A stretch of DNA of 64,000 bases from Haematococcus lacustris (taxonomy: Eukaryota > Chlorophyta > Chlorophyceae > Chlamydomonadales > Haematococcaceae), in contig JASKMD010000013.1 of NCBI GenBank assembly GCA_030144725.1, positions 2,008,322 to 2,072,321 on the forward strand, read 5' to 3'. A program made the position numbers and the translations under genes. Of this stretch, positions 43,000-53,800 are shown piece after piece (position 1 is the first letter of the stretch; each line of letters opens with the position of its first letter). The notes under the pieces are model-generated. The model saw only the letters and a program-made list of their open reading frames with translations. It did not search any database and had not been told where the DNA came from.

Positions 43000-45900
43000 G
43001 AGGTTGGGGTGGTGTCAGTGGCGGCGCGGCCCACACTCACGCTGGCCCACATCCAGGCCCACATCGAGTGGGTGGGTCGCCCCCCCCCTGCCCCTCCCAG
43101 CCTGCAGCCCCGCATCCTCCCGCTGCAGGGTCCCAGCCAGCCCCACCATCGCCTGCTGCTCAAGGTGGAACACGCAGCAGGTGGGAAGGCCAGGGCCCAG
43201 GCTGAGGGCCACGGCCTCCTGGCCTGCTGCTGCCCTGAGCGCTGATGAGCTGCAGAGCTGGGGCCAGGGCTTGCGGCAGTGCCCCCACATGGTGTGGGGG
43301 CAGCAGGGGGGAGGAGGGCAAGGGAGGGGAGGGGTGAACCAGGGCCTGATGACAGCCTGTATGTTTGTGACAGCCGCCGAGCAAGTCTGGCCAAGGCCAG
43401 GGGCCAAGGCCAGGGGCCAAGGCCAGGAGCAGCAGCAGCCGGGGGGATGGCCAGTATGCTGCAGGGCCAGCTGCACTGGGTAGGGTGGGGGGGGCCACAG
43501 GGGAGGGGTGGGGGGGGGCTGTGCTGCAGGGGCTGTGGGGGCAGGGAGGTGGGCTTCAGGGAGGGGGGGGGACACCCAGGGAGCAGGGAGGGGGGTGGGT
43601 GGTGGATAGGTGGGTAGGGGGGCGGCTGCCTTGCCTCAGCCTGTGTCACGGGGAGTGGGGGGAGGGTAGGGGGGTGGTAGGGGGCCAGGTGGGGGGGAGG
43701 GGGCAGGTTGCCCTGGGGTCAGCCTGCTCGTCACCAGCCCCTGCAGCTTGGGTTGAATCCAGCAGCGGCAGGTCTGGTGTGGGAGGGGGGGGCGGGGTCA
43801 GGGGCGGGGGGGGGCGGGGTCAGGGGTGGGGGGTGGGGTCAGGGGTGGGGGGTGGGGCGCGTCGGCCTCGCCCCCGACCCCAAAAGACTGACAGGGCGGC
43901 GGGGGCCAGGGCCGGCTGGCCCCCCCGCCCCCCCCCTGGCCCCTGGCGGCTCGCCCCCCCCGGCCCTTCGCACGCAAGACTTGAGGGGCAGGGGGAGGGC
44001 CGAAGGTAACAATGGGCTCCTCCCTATCAGCCAGCGCTGCTGCCCCTGCCCCACCAGCTGCCCCTGCTGCAGCCCCTGCCCTTCCTGCTGGTGGACCAGG
44101 GCAGTCCAGCTGTGGCCAAGCAGGGGCCCCCTGGCCCCCCCCCTCGCAGGCACTGTCAGGGGGGGCGGGCCGAGTAGCAGCCTCCCCCCGCACAGGATAC
44201 TGATCAGGGCAGGGCAGGGCCAGGGCAGGGGCAGCAGCTGGTGCCGTCCTGCGCCTTCTGCGCTCTGCGGTGTGGACAGTTGCAGGCAGGGCTGGAGGGC
44301 TCCCCCCACTGGCCCTAGCCGCCCCCCTAGTGTGGCCAGGGCTGTCAGGCCCCCCTTGCCCGCCCTCACACCCCCCACCCAGCATGAGGGAGGCTAGGGA
44401 CCCGGCACCAGGGCGGGGGGCAGCTAGAGGCCCTGCTGCTGCTGCTGCTGCTGTTGTGGGCAAAGGGCCATCATCATCATCATCATCATCGTCATCATCA
44501 CCATCATCATCATCATCAGATGCAGCAGCAGCAGCAGCCCATGGCACAGCAGCAGCAGCAGGGGCCTGCACCCGCAGCTGTGGCCCACAGCAGCTGTGGC
44601 CACTCACAGGGCCAGCTCCTCCCTCTGCCAGCCCTGACCCTCTCCCCCCTCCCCCCCCTCCCCTGCCACCCTGCCTCCCTCCAGCCCCAGGTCTCCCCGC
44701 GTGGCCCAAGAAGCTGAGTGGAAGCCGCCCCTGCCCCTGCCCCTGCTGCTGCTGCTGTCTGGCTCCAGCCTGGGGTACTGGGCTGTGGCCGCCACACTGG
44801 CTGTCCGCCCCACTGAGGGGCCCCCAGGGGCTGTCAGCCGCCCCCCCACTGAGGCCCTGGAACAGGGAGGACAGCCTAGGCGCCAGTTCACAGCCTTCAC
44901 AGCCCACTGCCGCCACCCCTGCTGGCCCCCCTGCTGACATCCCCTCTGCCGCCCCCCCAGCCGCCCCCCCTGCCCGCGCCCCTGCTGCCGAAGTTGCTGC
45001 TACCCGGGGTGAGTGGTGCCGCAGTGGGCTGGGCCCTTTGGCCGCCCGCCCCTGGTGGTCGCAGCTCATGGCCTGCTCCAAGGGGGGCAGGGGGGGGGTG
45101 GGGTCAGGCCAGTCTGCCGCCCCCCTGCTGCTGGTAGGCTGCAGGCCTTGGGGGGTGATGCGGTGCCACACCTGGTCAGGGCTGACTGACGCCCGGCCCC
45201 ACTCAGCCACACCCTGCTGCCCCATCAGCCACCCCTCTGGCCCCTGCCGCCCCCCCCCCCTCCCCCTCCAGCCCCTGCTGCTCCCCTGGACCCCCCCTCC
45301 CCCACCGCCCCCCCTGCTGCTCCAGCCACTCCTGATGGGCAGGTGCAACCAGCTCTGTGTAGCCTGTTGCAGCGTCCTGCCCTGCGCGCTGCTGCCGGCC
45401 AGCCTTGTCAGCGCGGCAGCGTTTGGGATCCCGTGGCTGCTGCCCTCCTCCCCCCACCACACCCCCCCGGCCCCCCCCCTGGATCTTGGACACCACACCC
45501 CAGGGGCCCAGGCCAGTGCCGTCCCTCACACGCCTGATCAGGCACCCCCCTGCTTGCCTCATCAGGCTCCTGACCAGCTGGGGGCCGGGAGGCAGCCGGG
45601 CTGCTGGGACCCTGAAGTGGGTGGGGGTTAGCACAGCCGCCACCCTGACCCAGCTCACCCCGCACCTGGTGGTCACACCTTGGGTCACACAGCTGCTCAG
45701 GGTCTTGCTCTTGGACCCCCCCAGGCCCCCCCTGGCCCTGCCCCTGCCCCTGCCCCTGAGGCCCCCTCTGCCCCTGCCCCTGCCCCTGCCCCTGCCCCTG
45801 CCCCTGAGGCCCCCTCTGCCCCTGCCCCTGCCCCTGCCCCCGCCCTGGCCCCGGGCCCAGGCTGAGGTCAGGGCTGCCTGCCTGGCCCTGGCCACCGGCC

Positions 45901-47147
45901 GTGTCCCCCTCCAGGTCTCCTACCCTCATGGCTGTCATGGCCTGCGCCAGCCGCTCATGCACTCCATGCAGACAGCCCAAGCCAGCCTGCGCCCCAGCCT
46001 CCCCCCACAGCTGCTGCTGCGGCCCCCACCCTTCCTCCCCGGCCTGCCCTGCCCCTACCCACGAACTCACACCTGCTGCCGCTGCCATCGAACCTCCTGC
46101 TGCTGCTGCTGCCTCTACCTCTGGGGCCTTTGCGGCAGCGGGTGCTGGCCGCCGGGCAACCGCTGCAACCGCTGCCCCTGTGCTTGCCCCTGGGCCCACC
46201 GCACCAGCCACATGCCGGGGGGCGCCATGCGCCATGCTGCCATGCGCCATGCTGCCATGGGCCACTGGGCAGCGTGTGTCCCGCGCTGGGTCCGGTCCGC
46301 CCCCCTCGCCCGGCTGCGTGTCCCCCAGCAAGGCCAGCAGGCAGTGCAGCTGGTGGGGGGTGAGGGGGTTGACCAGGGGCACGGCCCGCTGCTGCAGCAT
46401 GGCCCGCACCCAGTCCGCGATGTTGGTGCAGCTGACGGCTAGCGCCTCCAGGCTCAGGCTCCCAGGCTGGCTCTGAGACTGGCACAGGGGGGCGATGCCT
46501 GCTGCCTGGGGGGGTGGGGGGCTGGGGCGGGGTGGGGCGGGTGATGCTGGGGCGGTGTCAGAGGTCAGGGCCACAGCGGGGGCTGGCGCGGGCGGCAGTG
46601 GCTGTGCAGGAGCAGCAGCAGCAGGTGGTGGGGTAGGGTGGTGGGGTAGTGCTGGGAGGAGGCTCCGGGGGGGGGGCAGGGTGCATGGGGCTGCAGCGGG
46701 GGGTGGGGTGTCCCAGTAGCTGCTGCTGACAGGAGCTGGCTGCCAAGCGGCTGCTGCCTCGCCCCCACAGGCAACAGCCACACTGGCTGCCCTGGCAGTG
46801 ACTGGGCCTGGGGTGGGGCTAGCCTGCTGCTCGTCAGACTGCTGGGCACTGTGGCTGCAAGCGCCTGCGACTGCTGGCTGAGAGTCTGAGGTGCTCGCCA
46901 TGCGACCAGCTCGCATGGCATGCGCCAGTACTGGCAACTTCTCAAGCATGCTGGCAACCAGGTGCACTGGCTTCAGATCGTTTCTCCAAAAGGGCTGTTC
47001 ACACAGGGGACATTTAGACTGCGTGATGCCCTTGCCTTCCATGGTTTGCACCACACATGAACTGCGTTGCGCCATGGTAACAGAATAGATCAAGTTGCAA
47101 CACCACCTGCGATGGCCATTGAGCCGCTCTGCCCTGTACTCTGTCAT
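43000..47147 (-). CDS. RING-half frame and unresolved RAP-region exons (copy B)
   Basis: 45,408-47,147 is one open frame of 579 codons beginning near MAQRSSCVVQTMEGKGITQS (about 47,070) and holding SKCPLCEQPFWRNDLKP, then Ala/Pro-rich linker, LSLEALAVSCTNIADWVRAM and Gln/Gly repeats. The real exon is probably shorter at its 3' end, because its last third is low-complexity. Copy A has the same blocks with indels. It could be the 5' exon of the RAP gene. Exons between 43,000 and 45,400 are not resolved. Confidence 0.35.
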
Positions 47148-47545
47148 GCCACTTGAGTGATTCTACTAGCTACTTACTGACAAAATACATGCCCACACCC
47201 TGGAACGAACCCGTGAGGGTTTTGCATCGGCATCTTACTGCAATGGTGCAACAGATGGTGAATAAGTATAAGCTGAGGTGTCATGGACTATGGAACGCTA
47301 ATATAACAAAGCGCACCATAGCGGGCAGCTTAGCTCTGCGGCAAACTCCGCCACGGCTAACGCGAGAGTTGCGGTTTTCATTCTAAGGTTGAAAACTGTG
47401 GGTGATAAGCTGTGCTCAGCGCAATGCGCTCGCACGCACTTGATGACGCAGCTGTAACACACACTCAAGTTTAAACCCATGTCACACAGCCTGATGTGAG
47501 GTAGATTTTCCCACATTCGTCTGCGCCGTCTCCGCAGACATTGCA

Positions 47546-48940
47546 ATGGCCCACTTCATGAGTTTCCGATCGCTCATGACGCCCGTGGGCGCACCACGTT
47601 CTGTCGCAGTGTTTGCTGCGAAGGCCGCTACCAAAGCCGCCAAGCCCGCGACCAGTGTGGCTGCTCCTGCAGAAGCGAAGCCTGCGGCCAAAGTGAAAGC
47701 CATCGCTAAGCCTGTGAAGATCAAGCGGGCCCCCTCCCCGATTAACCTGTTTTACAAGGACAAGTACGCCGAGGCCAGGGCTTCCGTCGAGAAGAAAGGC
47801 GGAAACCCCAAGAGCCTTGTAGAGTGCAACAAGGTGCTGCAGGAGATGTGGGTTGCCACCCCAGACAATGTGAAGAGCCAGTACACCTCAAGGTCTGACA
47901 AGGCCAAGGAGGAGATGCAACAGCAGCGGTGAGTAACCCAGGAGGTCAGCCGTCGCGGGCGAAACGACACTCGGCCAATTGATGCATCTTTGCTGCTGCT
48001 TCCACGCGCAGGGCTGCGGCCAAAGGTCCTGTCCGCCCCCCAACTTCCTACATGGCGTATTGGTCAACGCAGTATCCCGCGTTGAAGGTAACCTGCGATC
48101 TACCCATTACCTGCGGCCACCACATGCATCGATTGCAACGCCGCATGTCGCCATGTCTAGCTTTGACGAAGACTCATTGGTGACAGTTGTGGTTCATAAT
48201 GTCGCAGAAGAAGCATCCTGAGATGAAAGTCACTGAGATTGCCAAGCTTGCTGCCCAGCAATGGAGAAGCCTCCCACAAGACGAGAAGGACAAGATAAAT
48301 GCTGCATCCAAGGCTGCTATGGACAAGTTCAAGTCGGGAGCTGCAACTGCACCAGCAGTGGTTGGTGGCGATGCAGCAGGTTCTGCAGTGTCCAGCGCCC
48401 TTGTTGGTTTGAAAGCAGCATGGACCAATTTTGTCCATAACCTAGCATGCAAGACTTAAAGGGGTTTGGTGAAGTAGCATCAGACAGCATGGGTTGTGCC
48501 AGGAGTGTTCGATTTGCCAATCACCTCCATGGAAAACACGCCACCGTTTGCCTGCAGCGTACCTGCATGTGCAATGCAGGGCTGGTGTCCATGTCCTGCA
48601 TGAATGTACCATGAACTCCATCCAACCCCCATTCATGCTTTGTGCTGTGCTGCAGGCCCCATCCAGCAACGGCGCTGCCGCTCCAGCTGCCAAAGCTGCA
48701 CCCGCCCCAGCACCCAAGGCTGCGGCTGCCCCAGCAGCGACCGCCCCAGCAGCAGCACCGGTCGCCCCAGCAGCAGCACCGGTTGCCCCAGCAACAGCAC
48801 CGGTCCCAGCTGCAGCCCCAGCCACACCCGCCTCCCTGTCCCCGACAGGCACTGCACGTGCGCGTTCCTCCACACCCAGCAAGCCCACCACAGGCAGCAA
48901 GACAGGCAGGCGCAGCCCCACTCCCATGAACAAGCAGTGA
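47546..48940 (+). CDS. double HMG-box protein (copy B), intact but strongly diverged
   Basis: Exons 47546-47928, 48012-48087, 48208-48360 and 48656-48940, all in phase; 298 residues. It has the same architecture as 27,723-29,073. Compared by eye, exon 1 differs at about 25 of 126 residues plus one added codon, exon 2 at 7 of 25, and exon 3 at 13 of 51. Exon 4 is nearly identical except for extra VAPAAAP units (15 residues) and two substitutions. Core HMG positions (aromatic F/Y and W, basic helix residues) are kept, so both versions look functional. The 5' splice site after exon 3 is GTTGGT rather than GTGGGT. Confidence 0.88.
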
Positions 48941-49532
48941 GCAGGGGGCCTGGGCTGCAGCTTAGGCCTGGCAAAGGCTGGCTGCTTGGTCAGGGGTTGT
49001 AATGTGCAAGCCTTAGTAGGACCGCCTCCGAGTATCCTTGCTTGGCTGCAGGGCTGGCAGGGATTGTTGATGCAGGTGCTAAGCACTGGCTTGCCATGGC
49101 GTCGGTTGATGTGCAACATTGGGCTTGTAGCTGGTGTCGTGTATGCAGCACTGTCCCCTTTGCAAGGCTGGCTTATGACTGGCTGGAATGGATGTTGTTC
49201 GCAATAGCCAGGCAGTTGACAACACCTGGTGTGACAGTCACAGGCAACCGCATTTCCATCTTGTACATGCCCTGTGGCAAGCAAATGGCGCTTTGTTACA
49301 ACTGTCTGATGGCAGGGTTCAAATGTTCTTACGAACCTGGACCTATCCTCTTATGACCTGCTGAGCGGTGCACGGTGGCAGGGAAGGGCAGTTGGAAATA
49401 AATCGCGGGGCACACAAGGTTGTTGTCCTCATGTAACCACTGTAATTATTAATTAGTAAGCTGGTAAGTTGGGAGCCGTCCTGGAGTTCTGCATGAACTC
49501 ACAGAATATGGGACGACTGTAGATCAGCGTAG

Positions 49533-49612
49533 TAGGGAGCGCAATCTAGTCGAGATCTCGACGAGATCTCGACTAGTCAAACCTAGTCGAGATCTCGATT
49601 TGACTCGACGAG
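49533..49612. repeat. left TIR and subterminal palindromes of the hAT element
   Basis: TAGGGAGCGCAA is followed by repeated CTAGTCGAGATCTCGA units in both orientations to about 49,610. The matching right-hand block is 59,367-59,462. hAT transposases are known to bind short subterminal repeats of this type. Confidence 0.8.
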
Positions 49613-50221
49613 ACGGGTTTTTTTGAATTCTGCCATGGGATGATTTCACTCAGCGCACTCAACTAGCTGCAGGCAGGCTAGGTGCATCTATCTGCCCGCC
49701 TGCGTGCAAGTCAGGCGCCCCAAACATTCAAAAAATGGCAGTAAACCGACCCCTGGTAGTAGGACGGCTGTAACTCTGCACTCGCTGCGCCAAATTTAAT
49801 GCTAGCTGGCTCAGTATGTAGCCAACCCAGCCAGCTACCTTTCACCCATTCAGAATAAACATACACCGAGTAGGCCGTGCACAACAAAGCATCAAAGTTA
49901 GTGATTCAAATTTGGGCCGTTGCGGGGCATGCCGTCATCGCTGCGACCGCCTTCGTCGCTTAGGCTGCTCTACATGCGCATGCGCGTCGGCAGCAGCAGT
50001 CGGATCGGAAAGCGGTTGCGGCGATGTGGCAATGAGCCCACCTCCCCCCCTTACCTAGAGGGCAATGCCACAGCTCGACCATTGGGACTTACAACATGCT
50101 ACTTACTATGTTACGTAGTAGATAACGACAAAACCGCCAGTGCTAAAGGGTTTAAACACGCGAGGCCGAGCACCGGTGCTAAACAGCTCGAGACCGAAGC
50201 CAGCGGCCGCGGAGCGTAGCG

Positions 50222-52537
50222 ACCAACAAGTATCCCGATGCCGAAGCGACCAAGAAGTATCCCGATGCCACGGATGTGCCTGCCTCCTTCCTGCCGCTCA
50301 TTGCTGAGTTCGTCACCCACCCCTTCTCTACTATCCCTGAACAGACGCAGCGTATGTACGATTGGGTCATTGGGCGGGAGATGGACTTGTGCACGCTCTT
50401 CTGTGCTTACGCTGCACGTAAGCATGATGCGTGTTTGCTAGAATAGGCATTCCTGTTCTCTGCTGCTGTTTACACTCACCACAACTTGTGTTATTGTTTG
50501 TGATACAATCTGCGTTATTGTTTGTGTGTTGTTGCAGATGTGCGTAACACCAAATCTAAAGGCCCTGATGGCCTTGGTGTCAAGTTCTCGTCCAAGTCCT
50601 TTGTGCACAGGTTCAATTGCTTGTCCTCTCTCCTACTGCTTCATCACAAGGAGCTTCAGATGGCGGGGCGCGGTGTGGCTGGATTTGTGCGTCCTCAGTT
50701 TCTGTCTCAAAATCACAGCGTGTGGGGCAGGCTGTGGAACACCATCGATGGTGTTACAAAGCTGGCTGCACGGGCTGGTGAGGTAAGATTTAGTGGTTGT
50801 AGATTGATGCAATTAATAACAACTACAGTTTTTAAAGCTTGTTTAAGGTGGCGGTAACATGTGACTCTTGAATGCAGATTTCAATGGTACCACGCCAGGC
50901 TCCCACCATCAGCCTATTGAGGACGTCCAACCATCAGCCTATTGAGGACGTCCAACCATCAGCCTATTGAGGACGTCCAACCTCATCAGGCTATTGAGGA
51001 CGCCCAACCATTGCTGGACACTTCTACCCCGGAAGGGCTGCAGAACCAGTTCCTGCTGTTAGTTGGAGTGAACGGCATGGTGAGTGATTATTATGTATAA
51101 TTGTTACGATGAATCTACAATGCTTGTATCTTGTAATGCAATCATTGTTTATGTTGTTTTTGTAGTTTCGCAATGCTGAGCTGCACAACATGAAGCGCTG
51201 TCACTTTGAACTGCACAAAGACTCTCGTGACCCTGTGGGCCGTGAGACGTACAAGGTGGACTGCTTGGCCATCAAGAATGTGCAAGGGGGAATGAAGGAT
51301 GCCAAGTACACTATCAAGCCGAAGTACATTGTTCCTAACCCATCCTACAGCCCCACGGGCGACGTGTATGCTGATGCCAAGGTGTGGATTTAGTAGGGCC
51401 GATCGTATCGTTTTTCCAGCTTATTACACTATGCTATTGCACTTATTACACTTTGCTGTGGTAGTTGCTAATTATTGTGTTGTTATGCGTTTTATTGTGC
51501 AGTTCTGCCCATTTATCTGCTGCAAGCTGTACTTCAGCAAGTTGCCGGATGGTTGTGAGACTGAGGCTGTGTTCCTCAAACCTAACACAGCCTACCGCAA
51601 GAGCAACAATTGGTACTGCGGGCAGCCGATGTCCGAGGGCACCATCAAAAACCGCATCAAGGCGCTGACTGGACTCAGCTCCCATGCTCTGAAGCGCAGT
51701 GGGGCTTGTGCGCTTGCAGAAAACCCTGAGTTCTCTGATGAGTTCCGCTTGGAGGCTGGTGGCTGGAAGACTCGTGATGGCATGGCTGCGTATGCCCAAC
51801 ATGGCATGGAGAAGCGGGCCAAGGCCTCTGCAGTAATGTCAGCCATGGTCATCCCTCAGCGTGCTCAACGAGCTCATATTGCGCAGCCTGCTCTGGTGGC
51901 TCAGCCTGATCAGGTGGCGCAGCCTGCCTTGGTGGCGCAGCCTGCACGGGAGGCGCAGCCTGCTCCGGTGGCGCAACCTGCCCCGGTGCCGCAGCCTGCT
52001 TCGGTGGCGCAACCTGCCCCGGTGGCGCAACCTGCCCCGGTGGCGCAGCCTGCCCCGGTGACGCAGCTAGCATCTGTGGCGCGGCCTGTTCTGGTGGCAT
52101 CCCACTCTGCTGTCCATGCGCCCTATGTGGGTGCTCCTATGGGTGAGGGTGGTGCTCGGTCAAGTCCCATGGGATGGGAGGGGGTTGCTTGCGCTGGGCA
52201 GGCACCAGCCATGTTCCACTTCCCTTCAAGCGCCAGTGCTCCTGCATCATTTGGTGTGCCTATGTCTCCTCCTTGGCATGGCAGCTATCCACCACCTCCT
52301 AGCCCTGTGTCTCCTCCCTGGTCTTACCCAGCTATGCCTACTGGCCATGCACCTTGGTATCCTGTTCCGCCTGCGCCCATTTGCAATGAGTCAGCCATGT
52401 CAGCACCCATGCAGCAAATGGTGCAGCAAATGGGTCAGTTCTCGCAGCAGCTCACCACCATGCAGCTGCAGCTTCAAATGAGCAGCTTCAGCATGCAGCT
52501 GCAGCAATTGCAGAACATGCAGTCTAAGAAGGAGTGA
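50222..52537 (+). CDS. Crypton/DUF3504-like tyrosine recombinase, five or more exons, one frame break
   Basis: Exons: about 50222-50417, 50538-50782, 50878-51079, 51166-51381, 51503-52537; GT-AG. The recombinase fold is shown by an Arg in FRNAELHNMKRCHF (51,169), Lys in IKNVQGG (51,274), the CKLYFSKLP segment, an H-x3-R box SHALKRSGACAL (51,682-51,696), Trp in AGGWKTRDG (51,764) and the nucleophile Tyr in AAYAQHG (51,791). This is the R-K-H-R-H/W-Y set and layout of Crypton recombinases and of DUF3504 in ZMYM/KCTD1-type host proteins. The C terminus has AQPAPV repeats and a Gln/Met-rich coiled-coil-like end. Exon 3 is shifted: one extra copy of a 25-bp repeat brings TGA at 50,968. The start codon is not identified. 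Confidence 0.75.
50903..51004. repeat. 25-bp tandem repeat inside a recombinase exon
   Basis: Four units of AACCATCAGCCTATTGAGGA followed by CGTCC (the last is 27 bp with changes). Removing one 25-bp unit makes the exon length a multiple of three and opens the frame. Confidence 0.9.
51884..52090. repeat. 18-bp coding repeat (Ala-Gln-Pro-Ala-Pro-Val)
   Basis: About 11 units of GCGCAGCCTGCCCCGGTG and variants, in frame inside the recombinase C-terminal region. Confidence 0.9.
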
Positions 52538-53493
52538 TAATCATGCTTGCTCGGAAAGTTGATTGAAGTGGAAGACAGGCAGGAGCTCGTGCAAGGTCAT
52601 GTTATTGTCATGGAAAGTAGTTAGCACCAAAGATTGATGAGAAAAATGTCGTTAGGTGAGGGGGACAAGATTAGGTGTTTTTAGTGCACACTTTTTGCTT
52701 TGTGGCTGTTAGTTGCTTAAGAGGCTGTAAACAGAGATTCACTTTTTCAGTTTGTGGCTCTTAGTTCAGCGGGAGCCGCGTACTAAACGTTTTAAGGATA
52801 GGGCTGCTAACGTTTTTAAACGCGTGAAAACGCCACTACGCTTCTTTTAGACATTGTTACACACGCTCATACTCAGATATGTCAATAGCTCACTTTGGTC
52901 TGTGACCCCCAACTCCCTTAGCCGATCTCAGGACCAGGGCCATGCAGTCAGTCGCACAACTCCACACCATGACCGAGTTTGGACTCGGCTCCTCTGAGAG
53001 TTACACTCCCCTACATGCCATCAACCTGCGTGCAAAGTTTCATAGCTCAACTGCCACCCCACAGCCCCGTGGCCCTGAGTCTGCTTGGAGAACATGATGT
53101 CACTTTGAAGATGTCAAACTGATAGAGGCATGGGCTGTTTAACGTGCGGTTTGTTTTAATAGATGCGCCAAGGGGTCAAGAACAAACATTACGTATCGCT
53201 TTTTCTATGGGTGCAGCGGGTGCAACACAGTGGAGGACACAGTGGAGGAGGGGGGGGTGTAAGCCGGTGATACCTTAGTGTGCGCCGACCCAAATGGTGT
53301 GTTCGGCGAAAGCGAATACGCCCAGAAGTTTCAATCACCCCGTCAAGGTGCCCTGCACGCCCGGCAGACATCGCGTTGGTTGTTGGTGGGACATTCCATT
53401 TGTGCACAATCAGCTCACTACGCTAGGTAGATGGGGTCACAGCGATGTGGCTCACCGTGCCAAGGAGACCCGTCTCGCCGATGTGATTTGTTC
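52538..53493. other. hAT interior between the Crypton-like gene and the Copia insertion
   Basis: No gene is recognised. A 67-codon frame, 53,294-53,493 (VGCWWDIPFVHNQLTTLGRW), runs up to the Copia target site. Its continuation beyond the element (from 57,433) is not in the same frame, so it is either broken or not a gene. Confidence 0.4.
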
Positions 53494-53498
53494 GCGGG
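53494..53498. repeat. 5-bp target duplication GCGGG, left copy
   Basis: GCGGG directly before the 5' LTR; the same five bases follow the 3' LTR at 57,428-57,432. Confidence 0.9.
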
Positions 53499-53742
53499 TG
53501 TTAGAGAATACAGTCAAGCCATTGAGGCGACTCTTCGTCACCGGGTAGTGTGTGTTTGTGTGACCGGTAGGACTTAAGCAGACTCCTGCGTGAGGCACGA
53601 CGGCACGGTCGTGCCCTCGCGCAGGTATGGTGTTATTCCGCATTGCTATGCACATAGTTACAGCCTTCCTAGTCGCTCATCATGTGCATATAATTGTTCT
53701 TCTCTTTACACTTGTAACAAGGCACGGTCGTGCCCTCGCGCA
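53499..53742 (+). repeat. 5' LTR of the Copia element
   Basis: TGTTAGAGAATACAGTCAAG to CCTCGCGCA. It contains two copies of GGCACGGTCGTGCCCTCGCG (near 53,604 and 53,722), each with a GGCACGGTCGTGCC palindrome that could act as a regulatory or stem-loop site. Confidence 0.95.
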
Positions 53743-53755
53743 GGTTATGGGCCCA
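53743..53755 (+). other. primer-binding site matching the initiator tRNA-Met anticodon arm
   Basis: GGTTATGGGCCCA starts at the base after the LTR. It is the complement of TGGGCCCATAACC, the conserved anticodon stem-loop of eukaryotic initiator tRNA-Met. This implies a half-tRNA primer, as known for Drosophila copia, rather than the tRNA 3' end. Confidence 0.8.
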
Positions 53756-53800
53756 CCCATTGCCAGTGCAAGTGGCTTCTAACCGAGGAAGAGCCACAAG

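Larger units (their letters stand above)
38217..49523. repeat. segmental duplication or alternate haplotype, copy B (first block)
   Basis: Begins exactly at the gap edge and follows 17,596-29,656 in order. It then continues, after a 9.93-kb insertion, as 59,468-63,787. Tandem arrays are shorter than in copy A. Confidence 0.9.
50112..52850 (+). mobile_element. Crypton-like element (boundaries approximate)
   Basis: It contains the tyrosine-recombinase gene described separately. The left boundary is suggested by GTAGTAGATAACG at about 50,117 and by GCGAGGCCGAG plus a 42-nt segment (50,182-50,223) that matches the hairpin element at 4,606-4,647 with one mismatch. The right boundary is suggested by CGTTTTTAAACGCGTGAAAA and CGCCACTACG near 52,850, similar to the right ends at 4,991 and 6,537. 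No target duplication was found. Cryptons are known to move by tyrosine-recombinase chemistry and usually lack TIRs. Confidence 0.5.

Noticed and set aside
53294..53548. Plus-strand frame running into the 5' LTR
   Set aside because: The empty site rebuilt from the target duplication puts it in a different frame from the sequence beyond the element, with an early stop.
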